Made by a program: the position numbers and the translations under genes | The notes under the pieces: model-generated | Databases searched by the model: none | What the model was told of the DNA's origin: nothing | What the model saw: only the letters and a program-made list of their open reading frames with translations | Shown: positions 12,331 through 24,789 of the stretch, piece by piece | Position numbering within the stretch: position 1 is the stretch's first letter | Layout of the letters: every line of letters begins with the position of its first letter | Source of the DNA: Dromiciops gliroides | Lineage: Eukaryota > Chordata > Mammalia > Microbiotheria > Microbiotheriidae | Assembly: GCF_019393635.1 (NCBI RefSeq) | Contig: NC_057861.1 | Coordinates: 303,759,468-303,823,467 of the forward strand | Length of the DNA stretch: 64,000 nt | Direction of reading: 5' to 3'

Positions 12331-13119
12331 AATCTATACACAAAGAAACCTGGTGGATTATGACCTGAGCTTTGGACTATCTATTTCAGGTGGGAGCTAA
12401 GGAGAGGCAAAGAGAAGTGATGACAGGGAGGAATGGTGATGTTGGAGGAATCAACAAGGTCATGGGAGGGGGCTGGCTAGGGAACATGAGGCAGCTAGGA
12501 AGAGAGGTGTTTCTATTTTCAGTGTGTTCTCTGAGTGAGATTTGCAGGGCAGCATGACCCCTATCTCTTCTTTCTACCAAGTCCAGAGCTCCTACTTTTC
12601 TCTTTCCCACTGCCCATTACCATTTTATTTCCACCATTTCAATCTCTAGTTAGCAGCTGAGCCCAGATTAGTCCAAAACATCATAGTTAACTTTAAGAAA
12701 ATTACCTTTCTATCCCTTTTGGGTCACAAGCACAAGTCTGTATTTTGTTATGTTCCCCCTTCACACAGAATTTTTTTTCAGCTCCTTTTGTTAGCTGAAT
12801 GTTACTTCAGCCATTGTCTGTTGAGTAGCCAAGTGGATCAGAGTGGTATCCATATCAGTGCCCCTTACTTCCCCATCCTTTGATTCCTTGTCAAAATAAG
12901 GACTGTGCTTTTTTTTTTTTTTCAGTCTTAGAACCAGAGGAAGTTTAGGCCTGGCAAGGACCTTAATTACTATCTAGTTTAACCTACTCATTTATAGATA
13001 TGTGTGATCTGAAGTCTAGAAAGGAGGAATGACCTACACAAAGCACATAGTCAGTTGGTGGCAGCATTTGAGTAAGGACTCTCAGTCTTGTTGTTATTTT
13101 CACTAGGGAGAAGGGAACC
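12331..13119. other. Spacer without recognised features
   Basis: Nothing recognised; a MIR-like scrap may lie at 12935-13080 (GGAAGTTTAGGCCTGGCAAG). Confidence 0.45.
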
Positions 13120-13620
13120 TGGATTTATTAAATACCTACTATGTGCTGGGTACTGTGCTAAGCTACTCTACGAATCAGTAACCATATAATTCACAGCTTC
13201 AGAATGGGAATTCAGTGGACATGGTTACAGCCCCAAGCTTGATGCCAGATATGAATGTAGTCCCATGGGAGTTCAGTTGTGCTTCCTTCCCTACCATGTT
13301 GTCCAAGTAAGATACGAGAGGAAGGGTGAAATGAGCATATGAAACATCTGCTAGGTGCCAGACATTGTGCTAAATGCTTTTCAAGATATTTCATTTGATC
13401 CTTACAAACCACCCTGTGAGGTAGGTGTTTTTATTTTATTTATTTTTTTGGTAGGTGCTTTTATTGTTATTTGTTTACATTTGTGGAAACTGAGCCAGAA
13501 AAGAAATCGGGGGTGACTTGCTCAGGGATCACATAACTAGTAAATGTCCAAGACCTAGATTCAAAATCAGGTCTTCCTAACTCCAGGACCAACGGTATAG
13601 CCACAGTGCCAAGTACTAAA
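13120..13620 (-). mobile_element. MIR and related ancient SINE, with a small T-rich insertion
   Basis: ACTATGTGCTGGGTACTGTG, TTCATTTGATCCTTACAAAC, GAAACTGAGCCAGAAAAG and ATTCAAAATCAGGTCTTCCT mark antisense MIR-type sequence. At 13421-13466 the text GGTAGGTGTTTTTATT is repeated around a short T/A tract. Confidence 0.65.
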
Positions 13621-14359
13621 ATCAAGGAAGGAAACTCATGGAGAATATTATTTACAGGCATGGCTTATTTGTGGGTATGACTTTGCTGCCATTAAAGTAA
13701 GCCCCACACTTTTTTGCTCCTCCTCTGCTATTGATGACACAGTCATGAGAATGTTGGGCACCATAGTGGCAGGACAAAGGGGAAAATATTTCCATTGGGC
13801 CGATCCTAGGCCAACCTTACTGGGTCTATGCTCTATGCATGCCTATGGTGGCCACTACAAGATATTTAAAAGTTACACATTATTCTTACTTTCTTGCGAT
13901 ATCCCATTACTGCCACAGGTAGGCACCAGCAGCAACTCACACCTGTTTTCTACCATGTCAGAGGCATTTCTAGGTAGCAGTGTCCAGTAGGAAGGAAAGA
14001 GGGCGCTCAAGACAATGGGTGGCAAGAAGAGTAACTCATTGCTCTTCTGTCTAACCCTAGGCAGATGGATTTCCAATCTTTTGAAGTGGTAAAAATGGTC
14101 TAAATGGTTTCTAATGTTTCACAATGCTGGTGAAGTGTTGGAATGGATCCAGAGGAGACACAAATTAACCAATCCTTCAACTGAGGCCAACTTTTGTTTA
14201 TAGGCATTTCATAAAATGTAAATCCTAGAGATCTCAACTGGGACACGAATTTTCTTAAGACCATGCTATAAACACTCACATAATGCAAAAATGTGAGAAC
14301 TCTGAGCTCTTTGGGAGCAGAGTACTATATAAAATCAAATTGTCTTCTGTAAGGCCATC
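13621..14359. other. Spacer without recognised features
   Basis: Nothing recognised. Confidence 0.5.
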
Positions 14360-14372
14360 CCACCTCTATTTT

Positions 14373-14532
14373 ATTTATTTATTTATTTATTTTTGCGGGG
14401 CAATGGGGGTTAAGTGACTTGCCCAGGGTCACACAGCTAGTAAGTGTCAAGTGTCTGAGGCTGGATTTGAACTCAGGTACTCCTGACTCCAGGGCTGGTG
14501 CTTTATCCACTGTGCCACCTGGCTGCCCCCCT
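14373..14532 (-). mobile_element. WSINE1-type SINE with (TTTA)n tail
   Basis: Antisense; the tail has grown into a TTTA microsatellite. 13-bp duplication CCACCTCTATTTT at 14360-14372 and 14533-14545. Confidence 0.93.
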
Positions 14533-14984
14533 CCACCTCTATTTTCTTGGAGTCTACTTTCCTCTCTCAATTCTTTCAGTTCCCATATAAAAAAGGCACT
14601 CCTCCTGCCTCAACCCCATGCCCTTAATTTTCTCAGCTCTGTCTGCCATAGCCAATTCACAGCTCTTCCCTGCTATTGTCTCAGATGGGGGATTAACTAG
14701 AATTTTTCTCACTAAAATTTTAGCATTAGTCCTGTTTCTGTCTCTGTTAATCAGAAGGGCATTGGAAGGTACTGTATACTATGACCTCACCAAACTAGCT
14801 ATTTAGTAACATAGTAAGCAGGGGTAAGGAAAAATAATAAAATAAAAATCAACATCTCTGATCTGTCAGGTTCTTAGGTTCCACTCCATTACCTTGAACT
14901 CAGAAAAATAGCAAGCAATTTTGGCTGCCAACATTTCTGCTACTTAGTCAATAGAATAACCTAGTGAATTCAATTTAAAGTAAT

Positions 14985-15570
14985 GATCACACTAATATAC
15001 TGCTGGTGGGGCTGTGAATTGGTCTACTGTTCTGGAAAAAATATGGAACTTTTCAGGAAAAGTCACTGAACTGATTATATCCTTTGACCCAGAGATCCTA
15101 TTATGGATATATAGAAGTGAGATAAAGACAGGGAAAAAAGACATCATATATTAAAAATATTCATAGCAGCACTCTTTGTGGTAGTAGGATATTGAAACTA
15201 AAATGCATTCCCATCAATTGGAGAATACCTAAATAAATCATGACATACAGACATTCACAAGAGAGCATTACTGTATTTTAACAAAAGATGAATATGAAGA
15301 ATTCAGAGAAACATCGTAAGATTTATATGAATGAAGACAGAGTGAAATAAGCAGAAGCAGGACAACTAGCTATTCAATGACTACAATGATGGGGGTGGGA
15401 GAACACTAAAAAAAAGTAAAATGTTAAGTAATTGCAATGAATGACCCATCTTGGCCCCTGAAAAGAGATGAGGACGGCACTGCCCATATGTGGAAGAGAA
15501 GTGGGAATTATAGAAATTTACACTGTTAACATACTGGTTGTTTTTTGCTTTTGTTACAGTGGCATACCTA
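14985..15570 (+). mobile_element. L1 ORF2 end and 3' UTR
   Basis: CTGCTGGTGGGGCTGTGAAT, ATATCCTTTGACCCAGAGAT, TTCATAGCAGCACTCTTTGT and CCCATCAATTGGAGAATACC. Confidence 0.8.
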
Positions 15571-15593
15571 CTATAATTAACTCCCTGAGTGGA

Positions 15594-15717
15594 TATTTTT
15601 TTTTTTTGCAGGGCAATGAGGGTTAAGTGATTTGCCCAGGGTCACACCAGCTAGTAAGTGTTTTGAACTCAGGTCCTCCTGAATCCAGGCCGGTGCTTTA
15701 TCCATTGCGCCACCTGA
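15594..15717 (-). mobile_element. WSINE1-type SINE with internal deletion
   Basis: Antisense; the AAGTGTCTGAGGCTGGA part is missing and the 5' end is degraded (GCGCCACCTGATCC). Confidence 0.85.
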
Positions 15718-16019
15718 TCCATATGACTTTAAGCTATAGATATTGGCATAACAAGTATTCATAATCTTCAAGCTACATGGAACAAAAAGCTTTTAAAATA
15801 TAGAAATCTAAGTAGGAGATGAACATCATGTGAGAGCAGGAGAAGGCATAAATCATCTCTGTTGTCCTGACAGCTACTGCAGTTATACTGAGGATGTTCT
15901 CAGTGAGCCTGCAGAGGATGAGCTTATAACCTAATACTTAATTCAACTATAAAAACTTGTCTTTTTGTATCCACCTGTGCAATAGTCTGGAGGAATTAAG
16001 TATAAACGAATAATAATGG

Positions 16020-16167
16020 GGGACAGCTAGGTGGTGTAGTGGATAAAGCACCGGCCCCTGGATTCAGGAGGACCTGAGTTCAAATCTGGATTTAGGCACT
16101 TGACACTTACTAGCTGTGTGACTCTGGGCAAGTCACTTAACCCTCATTGCCCCACCAAAAAAAAATA
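16020..16167 (+). mobile_element. WSINE1-type SINE
   Basis: Full-length GGGGACAGCTAGGTGGTG to CATTGCCCCACC plus A tail. Confidence 0.92.
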
Positions 16168-16319
16168 ATAACAGCATAACAATTTGTTCCAGAACTATTT
16201 CTATATGAACCCCATTAAAAAGAGGATGAAAACAATAAAGATAAAAGTATAATCTCATAATAAGAGAATGAAATTATAATAACATGCAGTCATTTTTTCT
16301 ATCTGCCTGATGGTCTATA

Positions 16320-16565
16320 AAATATTACTATCATTAATCGTAATCATAAGAATAAGTAACATTTGTGTTGTGTTTTAAGATTTACAAAACCTTTCAAATA
16401 TTACAAACAGGTAGGTGCTACTGTTGTTTCTATTTTGCAGCTGAGGAAACTGAGGCAGACAACTATTAAGTGATTTGACCAGAGCTATTAAGTGTCTGAG
16501 GAGGAATTTGGACTCAGGTCTACTTGCCTCCAGGTCCTGTGCACTATCCACTCTTCCACCTATTA
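16320..16565 (-). mobile_element. MIR
   Basis: AGCTGAGGAAACTGAGGCAG, TTAAGTGATTTGACCAGAGC and the CACTATCCACTCTTCCACCT end. Confidence 0.75.
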
Positions 16566-16659
16566 AATTTAAATGAATAATAACATGACAATGACTTGGC
16601 CCTGGACTATTTCTTTCTGAACTTCAGTTGACTAACATCAAAGAATGAGATGAAAATAA

Positions 16660-17640
16660 TAATACTAGCTGGCATGTATGTGGTACTTTAAAGACTGCAG
16701 AACCATTTCTATACATTACTTCACTTGAACCTCATGACAACCCTGTGAAGCAGGTTTTATTGGAATTATTATCCCCATTTGACAGATGAGTGTAAAGAAT
16801 TGTTATTTAAGGTTTTTTTTAAGAGCAAGGGAGATTGCCTAAGGGGGCAGTGGGGGAGGGGCAAGAAGGTCCCCCAGGTTAGTTGGCTCATGGCCAAATA
16901 AGGCAGAGGGGGGGTGGGTTAAAGAAATTCACTAGGTTAATCAACTCCTGGCTGGCTCGCCAAAAACTGTGGGGACCAATTTTTAATTGGGGAGTGCTAG
17001 CTAAGCAGCTCGCTGCAATATTGGGGCAAGGAAGGAACCGGCAGCCTCCCTCAAAACAGAACAAGATTTATTTTAACAAGAACGAACTTAAAAAAAAAAA
17101 AAAACCACAAACAGGATCAGTAGGATCAAGGGAAAGGAAATAAAATGGGGAAAGGGAAATTATAATACCTGAAAAAATACCACCGCCCAGGAATTAGCTG
17201 AAAATACGCAGCAGACCACCTGTCCCTTTCCAGCTTCCACCTTGAATGCCCAATTCTCCCTCCCTCAAACCTAGCAATGGGATGGCCGCTCTGACAGTCA
17301 CATGATTGCCCTCACTAGGCTTCCAATCATTATAATTTTGCCAGGCCCATGTGGGCGTGACGAGTGGTGATGGCATGAGGTGCCAGAGCCCTGGCAACGG
17401 CTACAACCAGTGGGTGGAGCACCGAGGGGTTTGTGGAGCCCCAGGCCAGTTCGCACCGAGGCATAAAAACCTCAAATAACAATTAATTCTTTACATGAGG
17501 AAACTGAGGCAGACAACTGTTAAGTGATCTGCCCATGGTAATACGCCTAGTTAGTGTCCAAGGCATTATCTCAAACCAGGTTTTCCTGGTAGCAAGAGCA
17601 GCCACATTAGTGTGCTTGATACTTTCCCAATTAATACAGT
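16660..17640 (-). mobile_element. MIR split by the LTR at 16791-17495
   Basis: The left part ends CCATTTGACAGATGAG and the right part resumes TGAGGAAACTGAGGCAGACA. The two halves join exactly when the LTR and one TGAG are removed. Confidence 0.8.
16791..17495 (-). mobile_element. Probable solo LTR, family B (705 bp), inserted in a MIR
   Basis: Begins TGTAAAGAATT and ends with the exact inverse AATTCTTTACA. The inverted similarity extends to about 28 bp with one 4-bp gap. It splits a MIR exactly inside GATGAGGAAACTGAGGC and duplicates TGAG (16787-16790 and 17496-17499). The minus strand carries AAAATAAATCTTG, a plausible LTR poly(A) site, near 17066-17078, so minus orientation is favoured. 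GC-rich interior, no coding capacity. A non-autonomous DNA element is the alternative because of the long inverted ends. Confidence 0.6.
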
Positions 17641-17798
17641 CATAAACAAGGAGATGATGGGGGGAATTATAATTGAATTTGGAAAGTTACTCCACGGCTT
17701 TAAAAACGGTTACTGTGTTATTTCTGACTGTGGCTATATTAGATAACTGACAGCCTTGTTAGATTTTGATAGAGAACAATCAGTCTGGGTAGTTTGAT

Positions 17799-17947
17799 TT
17801 TTTTTTTTTTAGTGAGGCAATTGGGGTTAAGTGACTTGCCCAGGGTCACACAGCTAGTAAGTGTTAAGTGTCTGAGGTCAGATTTGAACTCAGGTACTCC
17901 TGACTCCAGGGCCCGTGCTCTATCCACTGCGCCACCTAGCGGCCCCG
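17799..17947 (-). mobile_element. WSINE1-type SINE, first of a close pair
   Basis: Antisense full-length copy ending GCGCCACCTAGCGGCCCC. Confidence 0.92.
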
Positions 17948-17968
17948 ATATTTTTTTAAATCTCTCTC

Positions 17969-18128
17969 TTTTTTTTTTGTTTTGTTTGTTTTTTAGTGAC
18001 ACAATTGGGGTTAAGTGACTTGCCCAGGGTCACACAGCAGTAAGTGTTAAGTGTCTGAGGCCGGATTTGAACTCAGGTACTCCTGACTCCAGGGCCGGTG
18101 CTTTATCCACTGCACCACGTAGCTGCCT
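17969..18128 (-). mobile_element. WSINE1-type SINE, second of a close pair
   Basis: Antisense full-length copy; a TATTTTTTTAAATCTC repeat brackets it, so it landed independently about 20 bp from the first copy. Confidence 0.92.
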
Positions 18129-18639
18129 CTATTTTTTTTTTTTTTAAATCTCAAGAAAAAGCCTAAGTCAAGCCTAAGTACGAAAGACAAATGTGTCACT
18201 GACTTAAGTTAAAGCACTTCACCTTAAAAATCATCTGGCTCATCACTGACTCTTGCATTCACTTCAGGGAAATCTGTCAATCTAATTATTTGTTCATCCC
18301 TTAAATGGTAGTCCATTCATAATCCAAGACAAGGAAATGAATAATGAAAGCATTTTCACTAATGTGCCTTCCAGAATACTTATGGGATACTGATATTTTA
18401 TATCCAACAGGATTATTTGGTCCTTAAGTTTTATGTGTTCATCAGGCCTGTGCCTCTGAAGTTGGTATGTTTTGAATTCATATGGTAAGAGGTAGGAGTC
18501 TCACTTTTTATTTGTAACCTCCCGTGATTCCCTCATTCCTAGAATTCACTTTCTGCTGGCTTACATCCTGTAACCCAGACTCCCAGGCTTCTTACTTGGC
18601 ATTTGCCTACTTCTGCCAAACTAGTGGCTAATGATAATC

Positions 18640-18880
18640 AGTATTCAGACAGTGCTTTTTCAAGTTTGCTAAGCACTTTACAAATATTTTATTTTATCCT
18701 TTCAACAAGCCTTAGAAGTATGTGCTATTATTTACCCCCATTTTACAAATGGGGAAATTGAGGCAGAAGGAGGTTACTTGACTTGCTTGAAGTGTGTGTG
18801 GGGGGTGTCACACAACTAGTGAGTCTGAGGCTGGATTTGATCTCAGGTCTTCCTGACTCTATGTGATCTAGCTGCCCTTG
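18640..18880 (-). mobile_element. MIR
   Basis: AAGCACTTTACAAATATTTT, CCCCCATTTTACAAATGGGG, AAATTGAGGCAGAAGGAGGT and GTGATCTAGCTGCCC. Confidence 0.75.
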
Positions 18881-20999
18881 ATAATTGCAAAAGTTTCTCT
18901 GAAGAAAATCTTTCATTTTGTAAACCTTTTAAGGGTCTTCCTAAAGTGAGCTGTTGTTACGATAGCTCAGTGATAACTGACATCCTTTTCACTGGTCCCA
19001 AGGTATTCTGGGAACCTGAAGTACTTTTGAAATATAAAAAAGATTAAACCACAACTTCTTATAATTTAATTGTTCAAGTTTTTAAAAAATTCTAGATCCT
19101 TGAAAATTGGTAATCTATGCTAGATAGCAATGGTACTTCATATAGCAGAACACTCCCAACCATGCCACATAACAGAATTCCTTGGCATAGGAGATGATAT
19201 AAAGGAACCAGGCAATCAAGAATGGTCAAACCAGAATTCTATTTTAAAGAAAATTTCTGAACACACCAACAAGGACTTAAGCATACCCACAAAACCTATA
19301 TCCCCTATTAGGGAACTAGTCCACATTTTTTCCAGAACTCTGTCACAATTCTGACACCAAACATTCCTCAATACAAACTCACATTAAAAAGATCAAATTT
19401 AATATTTATCTCTAGAAATGAAACTAAACTTTGGACCAGAAAATTACAATTTTACAGTATTTTGCCAAGAAAACCCCAAATGTGATCACAAAGAGTTGAC
19501 ATAACTGACTAAACACCACCAACAACCATATATTGCAAAGGTGATAAAATTGTTTCCTGTATCTTTTTGGGGGATCAGGATGCAGGGCTAGGTATGGGTA
19601 TTGGGAGGGAACTATTTTGTGAGATCCTTCATGTTTAAACAAACTGAAATGTTGCCCATAATGCACGTAATCATAATCGTCTCAAAGGCAAGGAAGGCCT
19701 TCAAATTTGGGGGAGAGTAGGACTTATGATTTCCCCCAAAACAGAGGTGTCCAATTCCATTCTTCTTTTTAGACAATCTGTTTCAAATCATGTAGTTGGG
19801 AGGAAGAAGTTAACTCCAATAAGATTTTACAGTTACATACTGTGTGAAAAAAAAAAGGCACTTCCATTTAATTCAATCATAGGATTTGGCTGGGACACCA
19901 TCCAGGTCTTGGTAGCTCAGCAATATGTATGACTGGTTTGTTCATCACTTCTAAAATGCTAAATAATTAAAATTCCAACAAAACCTTTCTTTGGTCTTTA
20001 ACAGTATGTAGGATTCTTCCCCCCTGGATTTGATTCACAATCTTAGTCCCACCTGCATTTTCTTTCCTGTCCTTCACTGTCTTGCTCTCCCAAACAGATA
20101 AAAAGGAAGCAGAGCAGGGTTTTGGTTCAGTGATTACCAGCATGAAAAACTTCCAGATCTGCAAGGCTACAGATGGTAATGTTCACTTATAGTAAGCTCC
20201 AGGGTAAAATTCCAAATGATTGACTTTGTTATCTAACTACAGTGACAACAAAGCAAAGCAAGATTTATTATGACTGAAATCTTCTCACTTCTCTCTTGGG
20301 CTCTTTCCTTTTTTTCAAAAGGAAAAACGTTGTTAGTTAAGGAGTTGTTGCTATGGTAACTGAAGTATTGGCCCAGAATATGAACATTATTTTCCTTATA
20401 TTAAAAGTTGGAATATTCATGCCATAGAAATGGAGAATTTGGTATCAACTAATGCAAATATAAAATTATAATTTTGGAGTTAAAATGATAAGGGGGGAAA
20501 GTGGGCAGTGATTTTAAAACATATCCATAGGCTATAGGAATTTATGATTTTATATAAAAATTCCATTACTGAATAATTTTGGCTTTATTGGCTGATCTCT
20601 TTGATATTGGTAATGGATCAATAGTAAAAGACTCTAATCTCTTCCAATATCATGAAAATTTTTTTTTTCATCCTGTGGGATTCCGGTTGATGCCCCTGCC
20701 TCACTCCATACCAGTTAAATTAATTTAACAAACAACTGAAAAGACACCTTCATGAAGATTCCTCCTACTATTGTATCAGTAATTACTTTTTCTTATCTCA
20801 TATAGAACTTCCCTGCTATTTCTTTTGTGTACTCTTTCTGTTTCTGGAGAGAAAATCCTTAAGATTTTTGGTTAGGCTACCAAAGAAATGATCATTTGGC
20901 TGTTTTAGAATTCAATATGCAGTCCTATCTTTAATATATCAAGCAAATACAACATATAGACACTGATATTTCTAAAAAAGATAATCTCCTGACAGAGAG
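18881..20999. other. Spacer, mostly unique
   Basis: Apart from the Mar-1 tail at 19443-19527 nothing is recognised. The reading frame at 19130-19354 has no family resemblance that I can see. Confidence 0.5.
19443..19527 (+). mobile_element. Mar-1 SINE, 3' end only
   Basis: Only the Mar-1 tail is present: TTTGCCAAGAAAACCCCAAA, then GATCACAAAGAGTTGACATA and ACTGACTAAACACC. Confidence 0.65.
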
Positions 21000-21400
21000 T
21001 ACAACTTGAGGCATATATTTTTTTGGACATGATCAATCCAGAGATTTGATTTGTTGACTATACATTTTTGTTACAAGGATTTTGTTTTTGTTTTCTTTTT
21101 CAGTTGAGGAGGTAAGATAGGAGGAAGATCAGGCAGATTTTTGTTAATTGAAAAAACTAATTTAAAATATTATCCATTTCATGAGAGGTGATAGATTAAT
21201 TATGCAGAATGAATTACATTTTTTTAAACATGGCTAGTATAGGAATTTGTTTTGCTTGACTATGTATATTTGTTACAAGGTCTCCCTATATCCCTCCCTC
21301 CCTTTCTCCCTCCTTCCTTCCTTCCTTCCCTGAGTGAGGGAAAGGAAGAGGAGAAAAAACACTTGTTAACTGAAAAGAAAATCTTCAAAAAGAAAAGATA
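21000..21400 (+). mobile_element. L1 3' UTR pieces
   Basis: GACTATACATTTTTGTTACA (about 21055) and TTGACTATGTATATTTGTTA (about 21255) are two successive 3' UTR ends, each followed by a purine-rich tail. A third piece is at 22380-22560. Confidence 0.6.
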
Positions 21401-22379
21401 AATTCTGAACTAGGAAAGCCTGAAACAACAGGCAAGGGCTCAGAAAGTGTTGTCAAGGCCACATCTTATGACTGACCAAGTAACATGCATTCTTCACCAC
21501 AACCATTTATGTTCTGTGTCCAACACCTGGGGTAACTCAGCATGTTCTGGTACAAAAGACTTTCCCAGTGGGATAAAACAGGGAAAGTCAACAAGGAACG
21601 GCCCTTTCTTTAGCAGTGATATAGCCATCTAGTCTTGAAAGAAGTGACATTTTGATTATAAGGCAGACAGCAAACCTGACCAGCATGAAAGGATAATGTT
21701 TAGGGAGTTAGTTGATGCAGGTGTTACCTAACCTATTTCTAGCACATTAAAAATAGTTATTAGAGGAGACTCTAATGTCAGCCTCCTCTTAGTTCAGGTT
21801 TCATATTGGGATGAAATGAGGCTTGCAAATCATTGAACATTTTTTTTGTTGTTGCTGTTTTTTGCAGCAAGGATAGAGTAGACTTTAGCTTCTCTCTCCC
21901 ACTCTAGAAACCTGTCTGGTCAATAGTTATCAGGGTAAGGCGACTCAAGGGTTGTTGTTGATTTTTTAATTGGGACTTGTATGACCCTTTAGATGACCAG
22001 GAAGCTACATTAAAGAAGCCAGTGTCAGGTCCAGAGTAGTGTTGTCTTCTTACAGGGAAAAGCCTCCTCACATGGTGAGTGGGAGGAAAGAAGTTGGGTC
22101 AGGGAAATGTAGGTTCTATCATAGAAGTTAACTACACTTCCATTTAATTCAAACTCATTATCTAGAAGTTTACTGTGCCATATTTTGGATTTAATTATAA
22201 GCTCAGTTATAAATCTGTTGTAACAAGAAAAGAGAAGGTATACATCTACTGCTTCATATTTAAAAATTCAGGATCATCTAATCCATTTGCTTAAACAATT
22301 TAAGATTATACATAAACTGGAAAAATTCTGAAAATAGAATTTCAGAACAATTTTGTTAAAGTGTAGGTCAAAAATTTTT
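21401..22379. other. Spacer, mostly unique
   Basis: Nothing recognised. Confidence 0.5.
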
Positions 22380-22568
22380 AGACATGGCCAATGGAGGATT
22401 GTGGTTTTTTAAAAAAATTATACATATTTGTTACAAACATTTGTTTGTTTCTTCTTTATCAGTTTGAGAAGGGAAACTCTCAAGGGAGGTGGCTACAGTT
22501 GGGGTTACCAAAGAGAAAAGAAAGAAAATGGAATCACTGAAGCAATTTTTAAAAAATGCATAGGACAA

Positions 22569-22726
22569 GGACAGCTAGGTGGCACAGTGGATAAAGCACC
22601 AGCCTTGGATTCAGGAGGACCTGAGTACAAATCTGGCCTCAGACACTTGACAAAAGCTGTGTGACCTTGGGCAAGTCACTTAACCCTCATTGCCCCCCCT
22701 CCCCAAATAAAATAAAGGAAAAAAAT
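22569..22726 (+). mobile_element. WSINE1-type SINE
   Basis: GGACAGCTAGGTGGCACAGT through CAAGTCACTTAACCCTCATT and an A-rich tail; a small gap replaces the ACTTACTAG segment. Confidence 0.9.
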
Positions 22727-22933
22727 GCAAAGGACAGATGATAGGCCAGAAGGAATCATAGACAAGCAGGACAGCTTTGAAAGTTGCCTTACTGAATTTA
22801 TATATACTTAAGATGAAAATGTAATACATTGCTATAATAACTTTTTTTAAGATTAGGCTGCAATATAATGGCCCCCGAGGTCCAGAATGGCTCCATCCTC
22901 TTCAGCTTCAGGGAGTTTATTTTAATTTAATTT

Positions 22934-23090
22934 AATTTTTTTTTTTTTAGTGAGGCAATTGGGGTTAAGTGACTTGCCCAGGGTCACACAGCTAGTAAGA
23001 ACATGTTAAGTGTCTGAGGCCGTATTTGAACTCAGCTACTCCTGACTTCAGGGCCGGTGTTCTATCCACTGCATCACCTAGCTGCCCCAG
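22934..23090 (-). mobile_element. WSINE1-type SINE
   Basis: Antisense, with duplication CAGGGAGTTTATTTTAA on both sides (starts about 22910 and 23089). Confidence 0.92.
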
Positions 23091-23579
23091 GGAGTTTATT
23101 TTAAACAAAAAGTTATGAGTCCAGTCTCAATTACTCCATCCCCATTTAGGAAAATTCCTGACATTTGGGCGGAGTTTGAGCTTCCTGCCTAATTTCTATT
23201 TATATGTAGGGACTTTGTATAGACTCTAGTTTAACTTCTGGCTTCTTTGTGGTTGAGGCAAAATTCATTTTACTGGACACATTTGGGTAAGGAAACAACA
23301 GATTATATTATAAAGCCTGTGGCTAGGCGCCAGAAGGGGACACGGCGGAAAGAACTGATCTTCTCTTGGGTATTCCCTCAGTTCAGTTCTTCTGCTGTGA
23401 TGCCTGTAAGGTCAGCCAACAACTTTCCTCAGTATCTCCTTCTGCCATAGCTCTATCCCATTTTGGCTCCTAACAGATGTCCTGGGATGCCAGGCTTGTT
23501 TCCACCCCTCTAATCCAGACCCTCGAAATCTCTATCTGATCCTGAGATAGATCGTTCCTTTTATACCAGTTCCTTTGGG

Positions 23580-23780
23580 CAGTGGTTCTCATTTGGGGGT
23601 TGACGTGCCACATGTGGGCTTGCCAATAGCCCAAGGGATTTGTGCTCAAAATTCTTTAATGACTCAAACAGTAAATCCATCTAAAAGAATGTTATGAGTA
23701 ACATTAAATTACCCTGGGGGTTTACAACACATTTTTGTTGTTGAAAGAGGTCCTGGAAAAAAATATTGGGAACCACTATG
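23580..23780. mobile_element. hAT (Charlie-type) non-autonomous DNA transposon remnant
   Basis: About 200 bp bounded by CAGTGGTTCTC on the left and GGGAACCACTATG on the right, the inverted ends typical of mammalian MER5/Charlie elements. The 8-bp flanks no longer match, as expected for an old copy. The body does not match MER5A as I recall it, so the subfamily is open. Confidence 0.55.
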
Positions 23781-23886
23781 TGAGGGCATGACCATGTCTC
23801 TTATACAGTGGATTTGATTGATTTAGGAAGGAGGAAAGGCCTGTTCATACTCACTTCTGACTACTTCATTTAAGAAGTGAGCTTGG

Positions 23887-24030
23887 GACAGCTAGGTGGT
23901 TCAATAGATAAAGCACTGACCCTGGATTCAGAAGGACCTGAGTTCAAATTTAGTCTCAGACACTTGACATTTACTAGCTGTGTGACCCTGGGCAAGTCAC
24001 TTAACCCTCATTGCCCTGCAAAAAACCCCC
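23887..24030 (+). mobile_element. WSINE1-type SINE
   Basis: GGACAGCTAGGTGGTTCAAT to CATTGCCCTGC plus tail; duplication AAGAAGTGAGCTT / AAGAAGTGTGCTT. Confidence 0.9.
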
Positions 24031-24174
24031 AAAACAAAAAGAAGTGTGCTTACCCAATATAGACAAATACTCTTAAGTAGGTAGGATAATTAATGGAACC
24101 TGACCCTCACAGAAAGTATGGTGCAAATAATGGATACCAGCAGTTTCAGATGCTGTCTTCTTTTTCTATTCCAA

Positions 24175-24403
24175 TAATAGAAAATTAGTGTTTACAAAAC
24201 ACTTTAAAGTTTGAAAATATTTACAAATATTATCTCGTTTGATACCCACAACTCTGAGAGGTGAGTGCCATTTTACAGATAAGGAAACTCAGGCAGGGCT
24301 TAAAGTGACTTGAGCAGGGTCACATAGCTGCTAAATGTCTGAGGCCACATTTGAATTCAGGACTTCTTGATTCCTGGTCCAGGGCTCAATCCATGGTGCC
24401 ACC
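24175..24403 (-). mobile_element. MIR interrupted at its end by a solo LTR
   Basis: ACAGATAAGGAAACTCAGGC, GTGACTTGAGCAGGGTCACA and CCATGGTGCCACC; TAGCTG continues after the LTR at 24777-24786. Confidence 0.8.
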
Positions 24404-24776
24404 TGTAACAATTGGAATGACGCCACCTGCTGGAGACTTACTGTAGAAAAGCTCTGCCATGAAAGGAAGGTCTTTGAGGGCAAGACTATGCGTCTTTTCT
24501 TTGGTGTCAGGAAGTGATGTTTGCTGGTGGGAGGAGGAAGGGGGAGCCAGGCGCTCTGTCTCTCTCTCTTTCCTGGGGACTCTGGTGGAGAGCAGAGCTA
24601 GAAGTGCGCTCTCCCTTTAATAGATAGATGAATGTAGGCCTTTCTCTCTCTCTTTACCAAATTCTTATTCTCCTTAATAAATGCTTAAAAGTCTAACTTT
24701 TGCTAAATCTTATAATTTAATGGCGACCACTCATTAGATATTTTAGACAGACTAGCTAGAATTTTAGCCCTTAACA
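24404..24776 (+). mobile_element. Solo LTR, family A (373 bp), inserted in a MIR
   Basis: Starts TGTAACAATTGGAATGACGC and ends CCCTTAACA. 4-bp target duplication CACC on both sides. The insertion splits an older CORE-SINE/MIR (24175-24403 plus the few bases TAGCTG after the LTR). It shares GTTTGCTGGTGGGAGG with the copy at 9543, suggesting a subfamily. Confidence 0.87.
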
Positions 24777-24789
24777 CACCTAGCTGACT

